Assembly (NCBI RefSeq): GCF_023856365.1
Contig: NC_064533.1
Location: 32,164,118-32,228,117, forward strand
Source of the DNA: Brienomyrus brachyistius
Lineage: Eukaryota; Chordata; Actinopteri; Osteoglossiformes; Mormyridae
Length of the DNA stretch: 64,000 nucleotides
Direction: 5' to 3'
Made by a program: the position numbers and the translations under genes. Within the stretch, counting starts at the first letter, position 1, and each line of letters starts with the position of its first letter. Below, in pieces: positions 25,835 to 39,600 of this stretch. The notes beneath the pieces were generated by a model. The model made no database searches, had not been told where the DNA came from, and was given only the letters and a program-made list of their open reading frames with translations.

Positions 25835-28800
25835 GAGGGGGAGAGAGAGAGAAAAGAATGAGTTGTTTCCTTTTTTATCTAACCCTGCAATAGATTGTTT
25901 GTGCCATTTTGAGAACCATTCTGCAGTATCAGGTGCGTCATGTTGCGCCCTGTGATGCAGGTCAGCCAGTACACGTTTGCCATGTGTAGCTACCGGGAGA
26001 AAAAGGCAGAGCCGCATGAGCTGATGCAGCTGGACGGTTACACGGTGGACTATGCTGAACCCCACCCAGGTACAGCACTGACTGCTCCCACTGCCGCCCA
26101 AATCCACATGCCTCACAACCTTACGACCATGAGGAGCCTTTGTCTGGGGCCGGGCTTTTCAAATCCGGGCCTCAATTCCAAATCCAGGCCTTGTTTTCAT
26201 GTTCTCCAAGATAGTAAGTTTAATAATTACTGTATCTGATTGGCCACAGAGGCTTCACTGGAAAACCAGCAGGGCTCGGACCTTGAGCTGGACCGTGCTT
26301 TGGGGAGTCCTGATCTAGGGTCTTGGTATGGATTTCCTTTCTCTCTTTCTTTCTCGTTATCCCAGGTCTCCAAGGTGGACGGGCATTTTTCAGGGCAGTG
26401 AGAGAGGGGGATCACGTGATGTTCGCTAGCGATCATGAACAGGACCGTGCACTGTGGGTACAGGCCATATACCGGGCCACGGGTCAATCCTACAAGCCGG
26501 TCCCACCCTCCCAGAACCAGAACTGCAGAGGGACAAACTGCCAGCCTGATACCCCAGCCAACTTGCTCAGTAGGTTTTCACCTTGTCGTATATTTATAAA
26601 AGTCCGACGCACCCAAACGCCTTGGTGCTTTCTGGGTTACTTCTCAAGGCTTGTGCTCTGTGAATTAGAGGTGGCCAGTACTGAAATCATAGCCTGCTGG
26701 ATTCAACTGGTGGGTTCAGTTCATGGTTGTCAAATCTGAACACGGAGCCAGAACCACAATCAGGCCTTGTATTCAGTTCTCCCAGATAGTTTAATAACTG
26801 CTGCTTCTGATTGGCCACAGAAGCTTCACTGGAAAACCAGCAGTGCTCAAACTTTGAGGACTGTGATTTGAACAGAACCACAATCAGGGAAGGCTGTCAG
26901 CACGAAGCCCGGGAGAGGATGTAAATCTGTTGCGCATGCATCTGCCATTCTCTGGGGGCCTGGGTTTCTGGCTGCGCAGACAGTCCATTCAGACAACATG
27001 CATGTGCAGAACATGCTGCTGAGCAGCTGCCTTTCTGACTGTGCAGATGATGCACACAGAGTACAGCCTGTGCATTTAGTAACTGCAAATGTATAAACCT
27101 GCACAGTCACAGACTCTCATACCTGTAAACTGCCTGAGCAGTTGAACAGATCAGAGGTAAAGGATGTTGGGAAATGGTGCCATGTGACCTGAGTGGTGGG
27201 GCATAGAATGACAGGTTTATCGAGGCGGGGTCTCCCTTTTCAGGGTTTACGGGTTCTGGGCAGACATGGGATTAACCTCACACAATGCAGAGAGGAGATG
27301 TGAAACACTCCCACTCTTCTCACAAACAAGGTCCAGGTGCAGTGAATCAGCAGGAATAAACCCAGTCACCTGACTCTCTCAAGGTGGCCACACCCCACCT
27401 CCTCACGGATCCCGTCGATCATGTGACTCCCGGTCTGCCATTCATGAGTGCATCCTTGCTCTCACACACGCCATGCGTGCTCTCTGCTGTGAGCATGTGG
27501 AGCAAGGTACACCCAGCAGGCTTTTTTATCGTGACAGAGCACAGCTACGCTAATGACTAAAATTGTACAAACATCTAGCATTTTTTTGCATTACGCTTTA
27601 AAAAGTACTACACTAATATTGCCAGTAATGTTTATGAACAGTCAAGAACAGTCAAAGAACACTATAAATATCATACATCGGACCATCTATAACGCACCGA
27701 CATCAAGTCGTGCGTCGTATGACAGCGGCTAATTTTCTTACAGCTTTCCAGAAACTTTACAAATAAATCACCGTCCAAAAGCCGTGGTCTCTCCGTATTG
27801 CCACAGTGCGATTGATACAACATGAACTGTAGTGAAATGCGAGCAGGTAGTAATATTTTTTCCAGTTTTAACACAGAAGCCTGTTTAATTGCACTGACAT
27901 CATTTGACTTGCGAACTCTATTTTGTTGTAGTTTGATGTGATTGTTTTCATTTTAAAAGTATTGACCTTTTTCCTTCCAACTTTCCCATCATCGTATGAG
28001 CCCAATACTAAAATGTCCGCCTCTTGTGTCCCGCTGGGTGGGGGGGGGGGGGGAGGGGGGGTGCAGTTTGAAGCAGACTGAGGCCCTTTCTGTCCTCATC
28101 TGCGTCTTGGAGCGTGATGCTCGCTGGAGCAGCACCTTGTGAAATCTGCCTGTACCTGTGACAGCCCCCAGCCCAGTCTCACTCTCTCCGCATTTGAGGC
28201 CTGTCACACCCCCCGTGCACCTCGCCGGCAGCTGTCACATGGATGTGACGGCCGGCCTGATGACGGAGATGGATCCTGCACTCCAGCCTTCAGCTCGCGA
28301 GGCCGTGACTCTCCTTCCAGTCCGATTAAATAACCCTCCTCCTCCTGTTCGCCAGGAGTTAAAAATGCCATGGATCAATGCGATTCCTCTATGTGCCCGA
28401 TAATGTGAATATCACACGCCCCCCCCCCCCCCCGATGATCAATGTCTGTCTCCCCAGCCCTCTTATTGGATTTAAACGGTGCAGTCATGGTCTGTTTCCC
28501 AGCTTCCCAGTGTTGCTTCAGCTTCATTCTGCTTTTTTAAAGATGGTTGCATAATATGTTGCTGCTCTTAAATGACTAATGTCAGCTGGCTCAGTCTCTT
28601 GAAATGGTCTGAAGAGGATTCCCCACTCTTCTATGCGAGACGGCCAGGTGCCGCTTGTGAGGTGGGCTTATTTGAATGTGCTCTAGACAGTGACTTGACA
28701 GCCAACAATTGTATCGGTCCCCCCCCCCCCCCCCTTTTTTGTTTTTTTAAAAGTAGTACGAAATGGCAAGTCAACAAACAAATCTCATTCTATACTACTG

Positions 28801-31800
28801 GCCAGAATTGTGGAATCACCTAGTATTTTTGGCCTTACACTTTAAAATTAATACACAAATATCGGCAGTAATGTTTTATAAACAATCAAATAATGTTATA
28901 AATATCATACATTGGGCGATTCATTAAGTAACCAGAGCAACAGTTGAATAAAGTTCTGCAGTCTCTAAAAATTGGAAGTGTTTCTACAATTTTGGCCACT
29001 GGTGTAGATGTTCCACGCCATGTATAATTACTGGTGGCATCTTTTGCCTGTATTTTCATTAATGTGTGCACAGACACTTACTAATGTTTGCATTTCAGTC
29101 TTTGTGGGTATTCCCCTTGTGATAGACAGTGAGTGATACACCGGATACTGCAGAAACATCCCACGATTATCAGTTTGTGTGGAACAGGTTTGTTACTCAC
29201 TGTTTAACGAAATGAAGCCCTCAGAAGGTCGCACTCTTACACACTCTCCCCTTGGTCGATTAGCAAGGCTGGTGCGATTAGCTGCCATGATGGTGCCATG
29301 GAGGGGTTTGGGGGGGGGGGTTCTGTCTGTGTTTGCCAGTTAGCTACAACCTCTTCGAAGAGCACTTGCAGGATGCGGGGAAATTTTTTCGTCTTTTGTT
29401 GCAGTTTCCATGCAAGCATGCAGTTTCCATGCGAGCATGCCTGCCATACCTTTCTGAGTCTTACCCTGAGCTGCTCAGAATGAGACCCAAGTCCTTCCAA
29501 ACAGTACATTCAGATAATTACGGTTTCTCCACATGACAAAAAAAAAAGACTGTAGAACGGGACACGTGATGTGCACAACACAAGATTCATATGTACATGG
29601 AGAGGAGTGTTTTTTTTCTGTATTCAAACGCAGCAATTCGGTGGGTGATCAATGTTAGGACTTCCCGGGGTTGACTCTGTGTGCTGGTGTTGCGTTTCGC
29701 CTTCTGGAAGGTGTGGACCGCTCCCAGAGGCAGGCCGTGGACGAGCTGATTTCAGCGGCACCCGCACCTGTCTGATCACGCCTCTCTCTTCGTCGTCCTG
29801 CAGAAATGCACACTGCAGCATCGCATGAGTGACTCCTTCTCCTGCCTGGTGAGTCTGAAGACAAAGCCCCCCCCCCCCCCATCCCACGCCATTTGCGACA
29901 CAAGGCTGTTGGCACAAGGACAGACACGTGTTGCACATTAAAAGAAAGAGGAGAAGCACATAGGAACCGCGGTGACTCCGGTCTGCTGCCCCCTGCTCTT
30001 TGGCCATCACACTTTGTCTACTTTGGAGGTCCGACCAATGCAGTTTCTCCTAGATTTCATTTAGAGGGAAATATCTCCCGGCAGGAACAGCAGTATCCCC
30101 AAAAGGGAACGCAGAGCAAAGGTGAGGAGAGATCGCGACCCATCGCAACCGTGACACACCGTACTCGTGACCAATCACGCTCTTCTCAGCGACTCCAAAA
30201 TTGAATCCATTCTGTGTAGACTGGCGTCCCTCCTAAATGTCATTTCGGACCCCCTGGGGGGTCCAGATGAAGTCCGACACCCAGTGCGGACGGCCGGTCA
30301 GAGCGGACCTCCATTCGCCGTGCTTTTCCGGAGGGAGAGCAATCAGGGACGCCCAGCCTCCACTCCCTTAAGCCTCCCTTAAGCCTAACACATGTTGCCG
30401 GTCTCCATTTTTCAACCTCCTGAATGGCAGGCCTCGTCATTTAGTCTCTCCAGACAGTGAAATTCCCTACCATCTCTATAAATCGTGAAAAATATGCTAC
30501 ATATATTAAGAGAGTCTGCGTGTGTATGTGTATATTCAGGATGCTGGGGGCTACTGTGTCACTCTAAGGGAGGGGGGGGGGGGTCACACAATTCACCCCA
30601 CCACTTGTCCCCTGCTTGACATCAAATAAAGAATTAGCCTGCAGAGTCAGGCTCCTCCGTGATGTAATTACTATTGCGCCGCTGTTCCTTCAGCCTGCTA
30701 ATAACGCGATCGCTCGGTTAGACACTGCCATGCTTTTTCTCCCCCCAACGCGGGTTACGATTAAGAGCCCATTAATTTATAAATAACATGCTGGAGTGCT
30801 GGAAATAGGAGAGGCCTGGTTTTACAAAGCGGCACGCACAGGAGGCGAAGCTGTAAAAAATAATATAAAAATAGTCATATATTTTGGCCCCCCGCCTGCA
30901 GCGGAGTCAGATTGCGGAGACTCTCGGAGAGGCGAGACGTTTAATTATTAAGCCATGTGAAGTCAGACCAGCGCGACTTTCAAAACACTTTTAATCATTT
31001 AAAAATGCTGTCGGGTAGTTAACTTCGGGGGTTTGCTGTTCTATTGGGGGTGACCTTTCTTAAAAAAGAGAGGGAACGAGAGAGGGGCAGAGAGAGAGAG
31101 AAGCATCGTCGGCCAGGACTTTTGTTCTCCGCTGCCCCTCTGCATTGTCACATCAGTCAGTTTCTCACGTTTTTTGACGGCTGCTTCTTTGTGCTGCCAG
31201 GCACGCTCAGGAGCGCCCCGATAAAGTGCTGCTTGGGAGAGGCCCCCGTCGACACGGAGGGGCACGTTCGTTAGCGATAACAAGGCAGTCGGCTCGTTAA
31301 TGGGGCAGCCATCGCCAAGACATTTCTGGCCATCTGTTTGTCACTGTGGAACATCTTGTTGGCTTCTGCTGTGCGGCAGGCAGTACTTGTGAATGCGGCG
31401 TAGTGCAATATTAATAGATCAGAGACAGAGACAGAGGGACAAATGGGGGGGGTGGGGGATTTGGAAAGTCGTGTCATTGTGAATCTGGCTTTTTTTTTTT
31501 TTTTCCCTTTCCTGCCTCCTTTTCATCGGGGCTGTTTCTCCTCGGCGTGATCCTCGCTGCGGTCCCAGATGATCTTGCCCGATCACTTCCGTACGTCGCG
31601 CCGGACCATTTTGCCGGCCTGCCTGGGGGCTCCGGGCAGTCGGCCCCGCAGACGTGATAATTTGCGAATGTTCCTTTTGGGAGGCGACTTAATTAGGCCC
31701 ATAAAACTCGTGCCCAATTTAGATATCATGTGATGCACAAACACGCTAATTGACTGCAACAAGATTTCAAATTACTATACACCATCTGCAGTATTGTAAT

Positions 31801-33644
31801 ATTTCTGGATTTGAATTAATTGTTAGTAATTAACCTTACACTACCTTTGTTTAGCTGGTTAAAATAGATTAATATTGTCTTCAGCAACAAGTTGTTGTGA
31901 TATAAGCTATGTGTTATTGATATTAACTGAATTTTTTAATACATTTTTAATATATGTTCTTTTGCTGATTTGGGATCTTTTTGAAGAATTCAGAGCCTCT
32001 GTTCCCATTTTTTTTTGTTGTTTTTAGCTTTTCTCCCCGAGGCTCTCAGGTTTCTCGCACGCTTCAAACACACGACTTAGGCGACGTCAGCACGTACGTG
32101 TGAGCGAACGTCACGCAAAGCCGCTGTACCATCCAGGATGTTACCCTCCTTTCACTGTACATTTCCTGGCATCAGTTTGTTCACTTATCAAAGAAGGAAG
32201 GATGTGATATTTTTACTAAGGAGTATTTGAACAAGTTATTGAGAAAGTAACAATACATTAACAATTGCAATAATGTAACCCCCCCCCCCCCCTCCCCTGT
32301 CTACAGGGCTGGTTCAGCCCCGGGCAGGTGTTCGTGCTGGACGAGTACTGTGCCCGGTATGGTGTGAGGGGCTGCCACCGCCACCTCAGCTACCTGAGGG
32401 ACCTGATGGAGTACTCCGAGAAGAACACCCTCATCGACCCCACCCTCTTACACTACAGCTACGCCTTCTGCGCCTCCCACATACACGGAAACAGGTAGGG
32501 CCCCCCCGGCAAAGGCTGGCTAACGGCTGTGTAGCCAGGAAGGCTGGGACACCTCGCATCTTAAGCAAGACACCAGTAACAGATGGCACAGTTAAACAAT
32601 GCAATTAACAGTCTGTCCGAAAGCAGCACCTTGTCACAGCAGCAGTAGAATTGTTTCGGAATATTTTTGGAATCGTCAGGATGAAAGGTGAAGGAATTTC
32701 ACGTCTTTTATGTATTTTTACAACATAAACAGACAAGTAAATAAATAGTCGCATGTCCATGTGAAGTTTTTAGGTTGTGGATACTTTCCAAATGTTTGCT
32801 CTCGAGGTGTGTGGACCTCAGGCTTGCACGCACTCCTGGAACCTTCAGGTGTGTCAGGTGTGATTTGAGCTTTCTGGCCACCAGCCATGTCATGTCGGTT
32901 TATCTCACTCTTTGAATTGCATCCAAACTGATTGTCACTTTAGGGGGAGGAGACAGCAACACTGCCCCTGTATTTCCGCCGCTTGGTAATTAAAATGACA
33001 TTTCCACACAATGGAATTAATTATTTGTGATTCATTCTGCTGTGTTGGCTTCCTTTGTTGTTAGAAAAACTGTCTTGTGGGTTTTATGTAGCAGTTTCTG
33101 TGTCTAACAAATATAAGATTAGACTGGATCACTGTTTCAGTAAATACACATTGACATATACTTAGTAATTTGTGATATTTATAAGACATTTGTTTCACAT
33201 TTAATAATAGTCTATTTCTTTAGCACTCATGGTGAGTTTAGATTGTGCAGAATATGATCGATTAGCTTAGGGCCCCTAATAACTGTTTATGTCACCCAAG
33301 TGCCTCCCATTTAAGTAATCAGGCAGCCACTTATCTAAAATAGCCTCGTTTTGACTTTTTGTGTGTTAAATTCAGATGTCTGTGCTTGTGTCTGTCGGCT
33401 AATTGAAGCAATTAGGGAAAGTAACGATTAGACCCGCTACCTAATCACCACCTGTAAATGTGGACAATTACTCCAACTGGCTTTTTGTCAGTCGGCTCTC
33501 ATTTGAATAATTAAATTCTGCTGGGTGTGAACAGGGCGTGTAAATACACTGTGGGGTGGGGGGGGGCTGCTTGCAGTCTGTATATGGCCTAACGAGGGTG
33601 CTGGGATTGTACCCTACCTATATCTGAGAGGAAATGGAGCCCAT

Positions 33645-33678
<34 letters not shown>

Positions 33679-36635
33679 ACACACACACATAAATGTGTGT
33701 CCTCCAAGTCAATTTATATGTTTATCACATCGTCTTTCTTTTTTCATGTAGTCTATTTATAAATTACTACTGAAATGTTAATTAATCCTAAATTAGATCC
33801 AAGACTTAGAGCAAGACAAGCAGAATAAAGTATTGCTGATATACACGTGCTAATTTCTCGACATGCAGGTCTGCTGCCCCAGACCTTCCTGCTCTAGGTC
33901 TCACTGTCAGGATGTAGCATTTGTGGTGGATTTGATGCCACAGTGACCGGTCATTTTAAGTGAAAAGATAAAGGCGTTTCTCTGCCCCCCCGACAGCTCC
34001 GCCTCCTTTCCTCTCATGCCTCATGCCGCCAGGTGTTCTGACAGACTGGATGTCTCATTCTTCCACCGACTGAACCCCTCCACAGTTGAGTACACTGGAA
34101 AAAAATAGCTGTTGAATCAACTTAAAAATCATAGAAGGTGGATTTTTCTCATCATTAAGTAACGTTGTCGCTCCAACTTAATTTTCTTAGGTTGGTTGTA
34201 CGTGATGTACTAAGGTTGATTGAATTTGAATTAAATGCTTTGGTCCAGTTTAATTTTCTCGATTTTAGCTAAACATAATTTACCATGGTAGATTTCATTT
34301 GACTTAGAGGATTTCATAAAGCTGTATAAAAACACACATAAAGCTGTATTTGAACATGATTCAGTACGTTTGTTTCATTTAAATATGTTGATTTGGTGCA
34401 AACTGGTTTACTACGGACTGGTAACTGGATTTAATAGCGTGGCATGGTGGTGCCGCGGTTAGCACTGTTGGATGTATGCATTTAATGGAGTTGGTCAGCC
34501 TGATTTTATTTAAATTGTACAGCATGCTGGATGCCAGGACTATAAAGGATATCACACAACGAACGAACGTGTGTTATAACAACCTTTAGTCCCAACCCTG
34601 ACAAAAATACAGTACATTATAGTTTCCTTTTTCAAATTAAGTGATTTAATGACGACTCTGTGACTGTCGCATCATACTCAGCTGTAGGGCTGAACGATTT
34701 GGGGGGAAAAATTAATCGCGGTGTTTCTGACAGACTTCGCAGTTGCGATTTGATTTGTGATATTTTTTAAATCATGCTTCAGTTCATTATTCAGTATGTA
34801 ATAGTCGTGACGCAGCATTACCACATGAGATACTATCAAAATACTAACTGGTCTATATTGTAATACAAGACATCTTAAAGATATGAATAGCTTCCAATAT
34901 GTATTTATTTTTTCTTATCCTTGTGTACAAACCTCGGGTCTTCAGTGACCTGGCATATACAATACATACTTAAAAACCAAGCCACAGGTAATTGTAACTG
35001 TTCAAATTTCTATTGAATTTCCCATTCACCATCACTAAGAAGAGTTCCCAAACAAACAGAACTTTTTACATCGTCCTATGATGACGGTGGTCTTGGGTGT
35101 GGACGCTGTTCCCAGATTATGTCACGTACTCTGCTTATACAACAATTTACTATAAATTTAAAGGCAAAATAACTTAAAATGATTGTTTTATGATTATTAT
35201 TTGGCAAAAAGGTGCCAGGTTGCTAGCAACCGGAACATGGTAAGTGGATTTTACACGTGCTGTTTAAGTCCTGCGTTTAGAAACAGCTCTCCATCGCTTT
35301 TTAATGCTTAGTAAAATGTTAGTGCTTTCTGAAGGTCCCAAGTGCACAAGGGATAAATTAGCAGAGAATAATATACAACAATTATTACATAAGCTGTGAC
35401 TGTGTTAAGTAATAATAAAAATAAAACAATTCCAGTAAGAAGATAAAGAAACTGGGATCCCGCAGCTAAGGCTGCTTGGCCTCCTCATTATAGGACCTTT
35501 CTGTAAACAATCGCTGACCATGAAATCTGTAGGTGATTCACTTACAGCTCCTTGGGTTTCAGTCGTTTGCTGCTTGTGGGCATATATACAGTCATTTTGG
35601 GCCACTTCCTTTTGTTGAGCTTGATTGGCAGGCGAGGAGCACAGCGCTTCTACTTCCGATTGATCAGAATGACTGTCACACAAGGAGGATGGCATGAATT
35701 TGTAAAACTGTTTAAAATGCTGGGTCACACAATTTCGATTGGCTATTCGTGTTGTGTTGGTTGGCTGAAACAAAAGCCTTGGTCTGGACTTGTATTTCTG
35801 GACCTGAACATTCCACCTCTGTCTCTAAATTTTCTTTTGTGACTAACTTCCCCAATGCTGACCATGAGCTGATGCTTACTTGCTAGTAGAAGAGGCACAT
35901 TTTTAAAGCAACTGGTTACATTCTTAAAAAAAAAAACTGTGCTTGGCCTCAAACCTTAGAGTCCACTGTACCACAAGAGAACCAAATATCCTGATTTTGG
36001 GATAGTGCACCAAATAACGGTGTTTTGGTAGGAGTTTCATGCCAGGGAATATCTCAAGGATCTTCTGTCAGTGCTCAGAGGTTTTCCCTTCAAGGTAGGC
36101 GATTGACTCATCTGTTTGTGCTGCAGCAATTACAAGCTTCACAATGTCTGTCAAGTCAAGCAATAGCTGCCATTCCCTTCCTTCCTCTGTTGCCAGAAGC
36201 CTAGTTATGAAATGGCAGTGGGCCCAATTTCCATGGGCATTTCCGCTCATCATTTTTGTTGTTGAAAGAGTATGTGGTGGGGGGGGCGGCATGGTGGTGC
36301 AGTGGTTAGCACTGTTGCCTCACAGCTCTGGGACCCGGGTTCGAGTCTCCGCCTGGGTCACATGTGTGCGGAGTTTGCATGTTCTCCCCATGTCGTCATG
36401 GGGTTTTCTCCGGATACTCCGGTTTCCCCCCACAGTCCAAAAACATGCTGAGGCTAATTGGAGTCGCTAAATTGCCCGTAGAAATGTGTGCGTGTGAGTG
36501 AATGGTGTGTGAGTGTGCCCTGCGATGGGCTGGCCCCCCATCCTGGGTTGTTCCCTGCCTCGTGCCCATTGCCTCCGGGATAGGGTCCAGACCCCCCGTG
36601 ACCCAGTAGGATAAGCAGTTTGGAAAATGGATGGA

Positions 36636-36694
<59 letters not shown>

Positions 36695-39600
36695 TTTTAT
36701 ACTTTTATATATATAGGACTTACTTTTATATATATAGGACCAATTTTCACATTCCGCACCACTGTTTGCACATGTGCTGATGGCCATCTTCAGCGTCTCC
36801 ATGACCATGTACCTTACCACTGGTTTATGAGAAAATGTTTGTGACACTGGGGAGGTTCAACGACACCAAACTTAAAATCTTTCAATCCATGTTTTATTTT
36901 TTCTGTTCTTGCGGGAATGAAATGTTCCACATGCGTTTGTTTGAAAATGGCAGCCCTCAAACGAACAAGTAACTGTTTCATTGTTCTTCAAGTGACTGCC
37001 AATGTGAACAAAACAATCTCTCTCTGTAGAAAGAATGCTGCAAGTGCACAAGTGTTAAATGAACGTACAAAGGATTCCATTTTTTTGTAAAGTACAAGGG
37101 CAGCTTAGATATAAACATGGATGGTGCTGACTATGTGCTGCAATCTAAAACTCATTAATAGCTCATGACTGTTAGACATGGATACACTGAATTTCAGCCG
37201 CATCCCTAAAATTAAATACATTCAAATAGTACTCCAAAAGTGTTTTAACTTACCTCACTAAAATTTCGTGGGGAAAAAAAATGCAGCTGTTACAAATCTA
37301 GTAGCCTCTTAAAATCTGCTGGACAAAGCAGAGAATGAAATATATATGGTTTATTTAAAGAGGTCTGTTATGACAATGATATGTGCTTATTTTTTTCAGA
37401 AATACGAGCATTAGAACTGTGAATTTTGTATTTTTATCAGTGATTGTCCATCACCCAAAAAAATGAGAGAGACAATTTCTAAGTGGTTAAATGTATTGCT
37501 GAAGCAGTGGATATACTGACACGATGAAATGAAGTTTTTGTTAAGATGATCTAAGAAAGAGACGTATGTACTTTGAGTAATAAAGAACGAATATAGCATT
37601 AATCATAAGCTTCACCAAAGAACATAACTAATTGACTTGTACATTATTCAAAAAAACAACTTTTAGTGATGGATACTGGCAGTTGCTGTAATTCTGGAGC
37701 TAAAAATTTAACCCATGCAATCTCGACTAGTAAGCTGATTTCACACTTTTTATTAACTGCTAGTAGGGTGTAACTTCTGGTTGACAGTTTATTGTTTAAT
37801 AACCAGGGGTGTAACAATACTGTTTGCCTACAGTTCAGTATGTATCATGGTTTTCGGCCACAATAACGTATGATTTTGTCTTTATCTATCCATCCATCCA
37901 TCCTTTGTCCTATTCAGTGTCGTGGGGGGTCCAAAGTCTATATGCATAAACCAGGGAACAACCCAGGATGGGGTGCCAAACCATCGCAGGGCACATTCAC
38001 ACTCCAATTAGCCTCAGCATGTCTTTGGACTGTGGGGGGAAACCCAGAGGAAACCCCACGACGACACGCGGAGAACATGTAAACTCCACAGACACACGGA
38101 ACCCTGGCAGAGACTCAAACGCTGGTCTCAGAGGTGTGAGGCAACAGTGATAACCACTGTCACCATGCCGCCCCCAGTATCTTTTTATTTAACCACCCTT
38201 CAATTAAACAACTAACTCTTTATTTTTCTAAATAACCATGTATTTGACTTGGGATCAACATGTTTTCTTGTTCGGCATGATTTTAATAATTATTACCCTG
38301 ATAAATTGATAATATTATGAGTGTATCGAACTGTAGGGGGCGTACCAAATGGTTTGATTATGTGCCTTGAACCATTACACCCCTTGTAATAACCGAGCTA
38401 TGCAGGAACTCAGAAAACACACAATGCCGGCTGTCAGAAGGTTAATTTGGGGTGTTGCAGTGTGAGTAGCTAAATGTAGCCACATGCAGCTAAACCTTCT
38501 TTGAACTACCATGAGTCTATTTTGCTTAGCAAAAATGGAGACCGCTGTTAGGATGCAAAGAGAGGCATCAATGTAACTCAAATACGCACAAAGAAAGTAT
38601 TCTGACTGTAAAAAAAGACAAACGCTAATATGTAACAAAGCGAAATCCCAGACATTTCCCGCATTTTTAATTCCCAAAAAAGATGTACATGAATAAGAGG
38701 ATGTGTGGTAACCCTGTTTAAACATTCAGCTTAATATATTATAAAGATATCTGTTCAGGATAGCTATGCCATTCATATTGTATGTGAATAAATAAATTGG
38801 AAAATGACTGATGCAAAAAGATTTTGAATACGCCAGGCTTCAAATGATCCACGCTGGTACTGACCTATGGAGAATATAAAAATATGTGATTAACTGTTCT
38901 ATGTGGAAAAGGGCAAAAAACCACCTGACATTCTGCAACCCCACAGCCCTTTCTTACAGTATATCGTTCCCTTCTTCTGTAGTAAAATGTTTAATAGCAT
39001 TTTGTTTCTGCTCATATACTGCACACATTTCAATTGCCCGATATTGCGTCGACTTTGTGCGTTAACGTGCGTGCAGTATGATGGTATAGCTTCCAAACAA
39101 AACAGCTGATGCAATATCGCAAACGGTTACTTACAAAAGACGTCGGCTGGATAGTGATGAGTGAAAGACGGCGAGTCCATTGTCCAGCAAAGGAGACCAG
39201 GACTTCCCAGTCAAAAAAACAGACACAGGCAGTGACTATACATGCATGCGCAGTCATGGCCATATAAATTTTTTTCAACTTTAATTATAATTAAATTAAC
39301 TAAGCTTCATCAAAACATATTAAATATATTTTTATATAGCTTATTATTTAGTAAGATCATGTACTCCAATATAAATTCATTAAATAAACTAAATTTTGTT
39401 ACGTTGAATCTACTAAGGACAGAAATGTTTTTGTTCCCCTCATGGTGGAACGCCAGGCCCCCTCACTCCTGCGCATCCCTTCACGAGACATGGAGCTGAC
39501 ATGTCCACACCAGAGAACCAAAGAGCCTCCTGCACCCTCCGTACGAAGTCCTGTGTGACAGACACCTCCGACTCAGTCACTGCTAAAGGCAGGCTCTAGG

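Larger units (their letters stand above)
26570..29710 (+). other. cadps2 intron 10 (3.1 kb)
   Basis: Non-coding. It contains direct repeat copy 2 (26760-26848), long G and C runs (28040-28053, 28419-28433, 28719-28734), a Tc1-like MITE (28791-29006) and a related fragment near 27550-27670. The acceptor of exon 11 (CTTCTGGAAG) is weak. Confidence 0.75.

Noticed and set aside
29801..29804. CAG at 29801-29803 as an acceptor giving a 45-nt exon
   Set aside because: Clear CAPS homology ([10 protein letters not shown]) continues upstream through this CAG, so it lies inside exon 11. Using it would delete conserved sequence and leave the upstream half unexplained.
29624..30010. 128-codon minus-strand frame
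   Set aside because: It is antisense to exon 11 and extends through a C14 run. No family resemblance.
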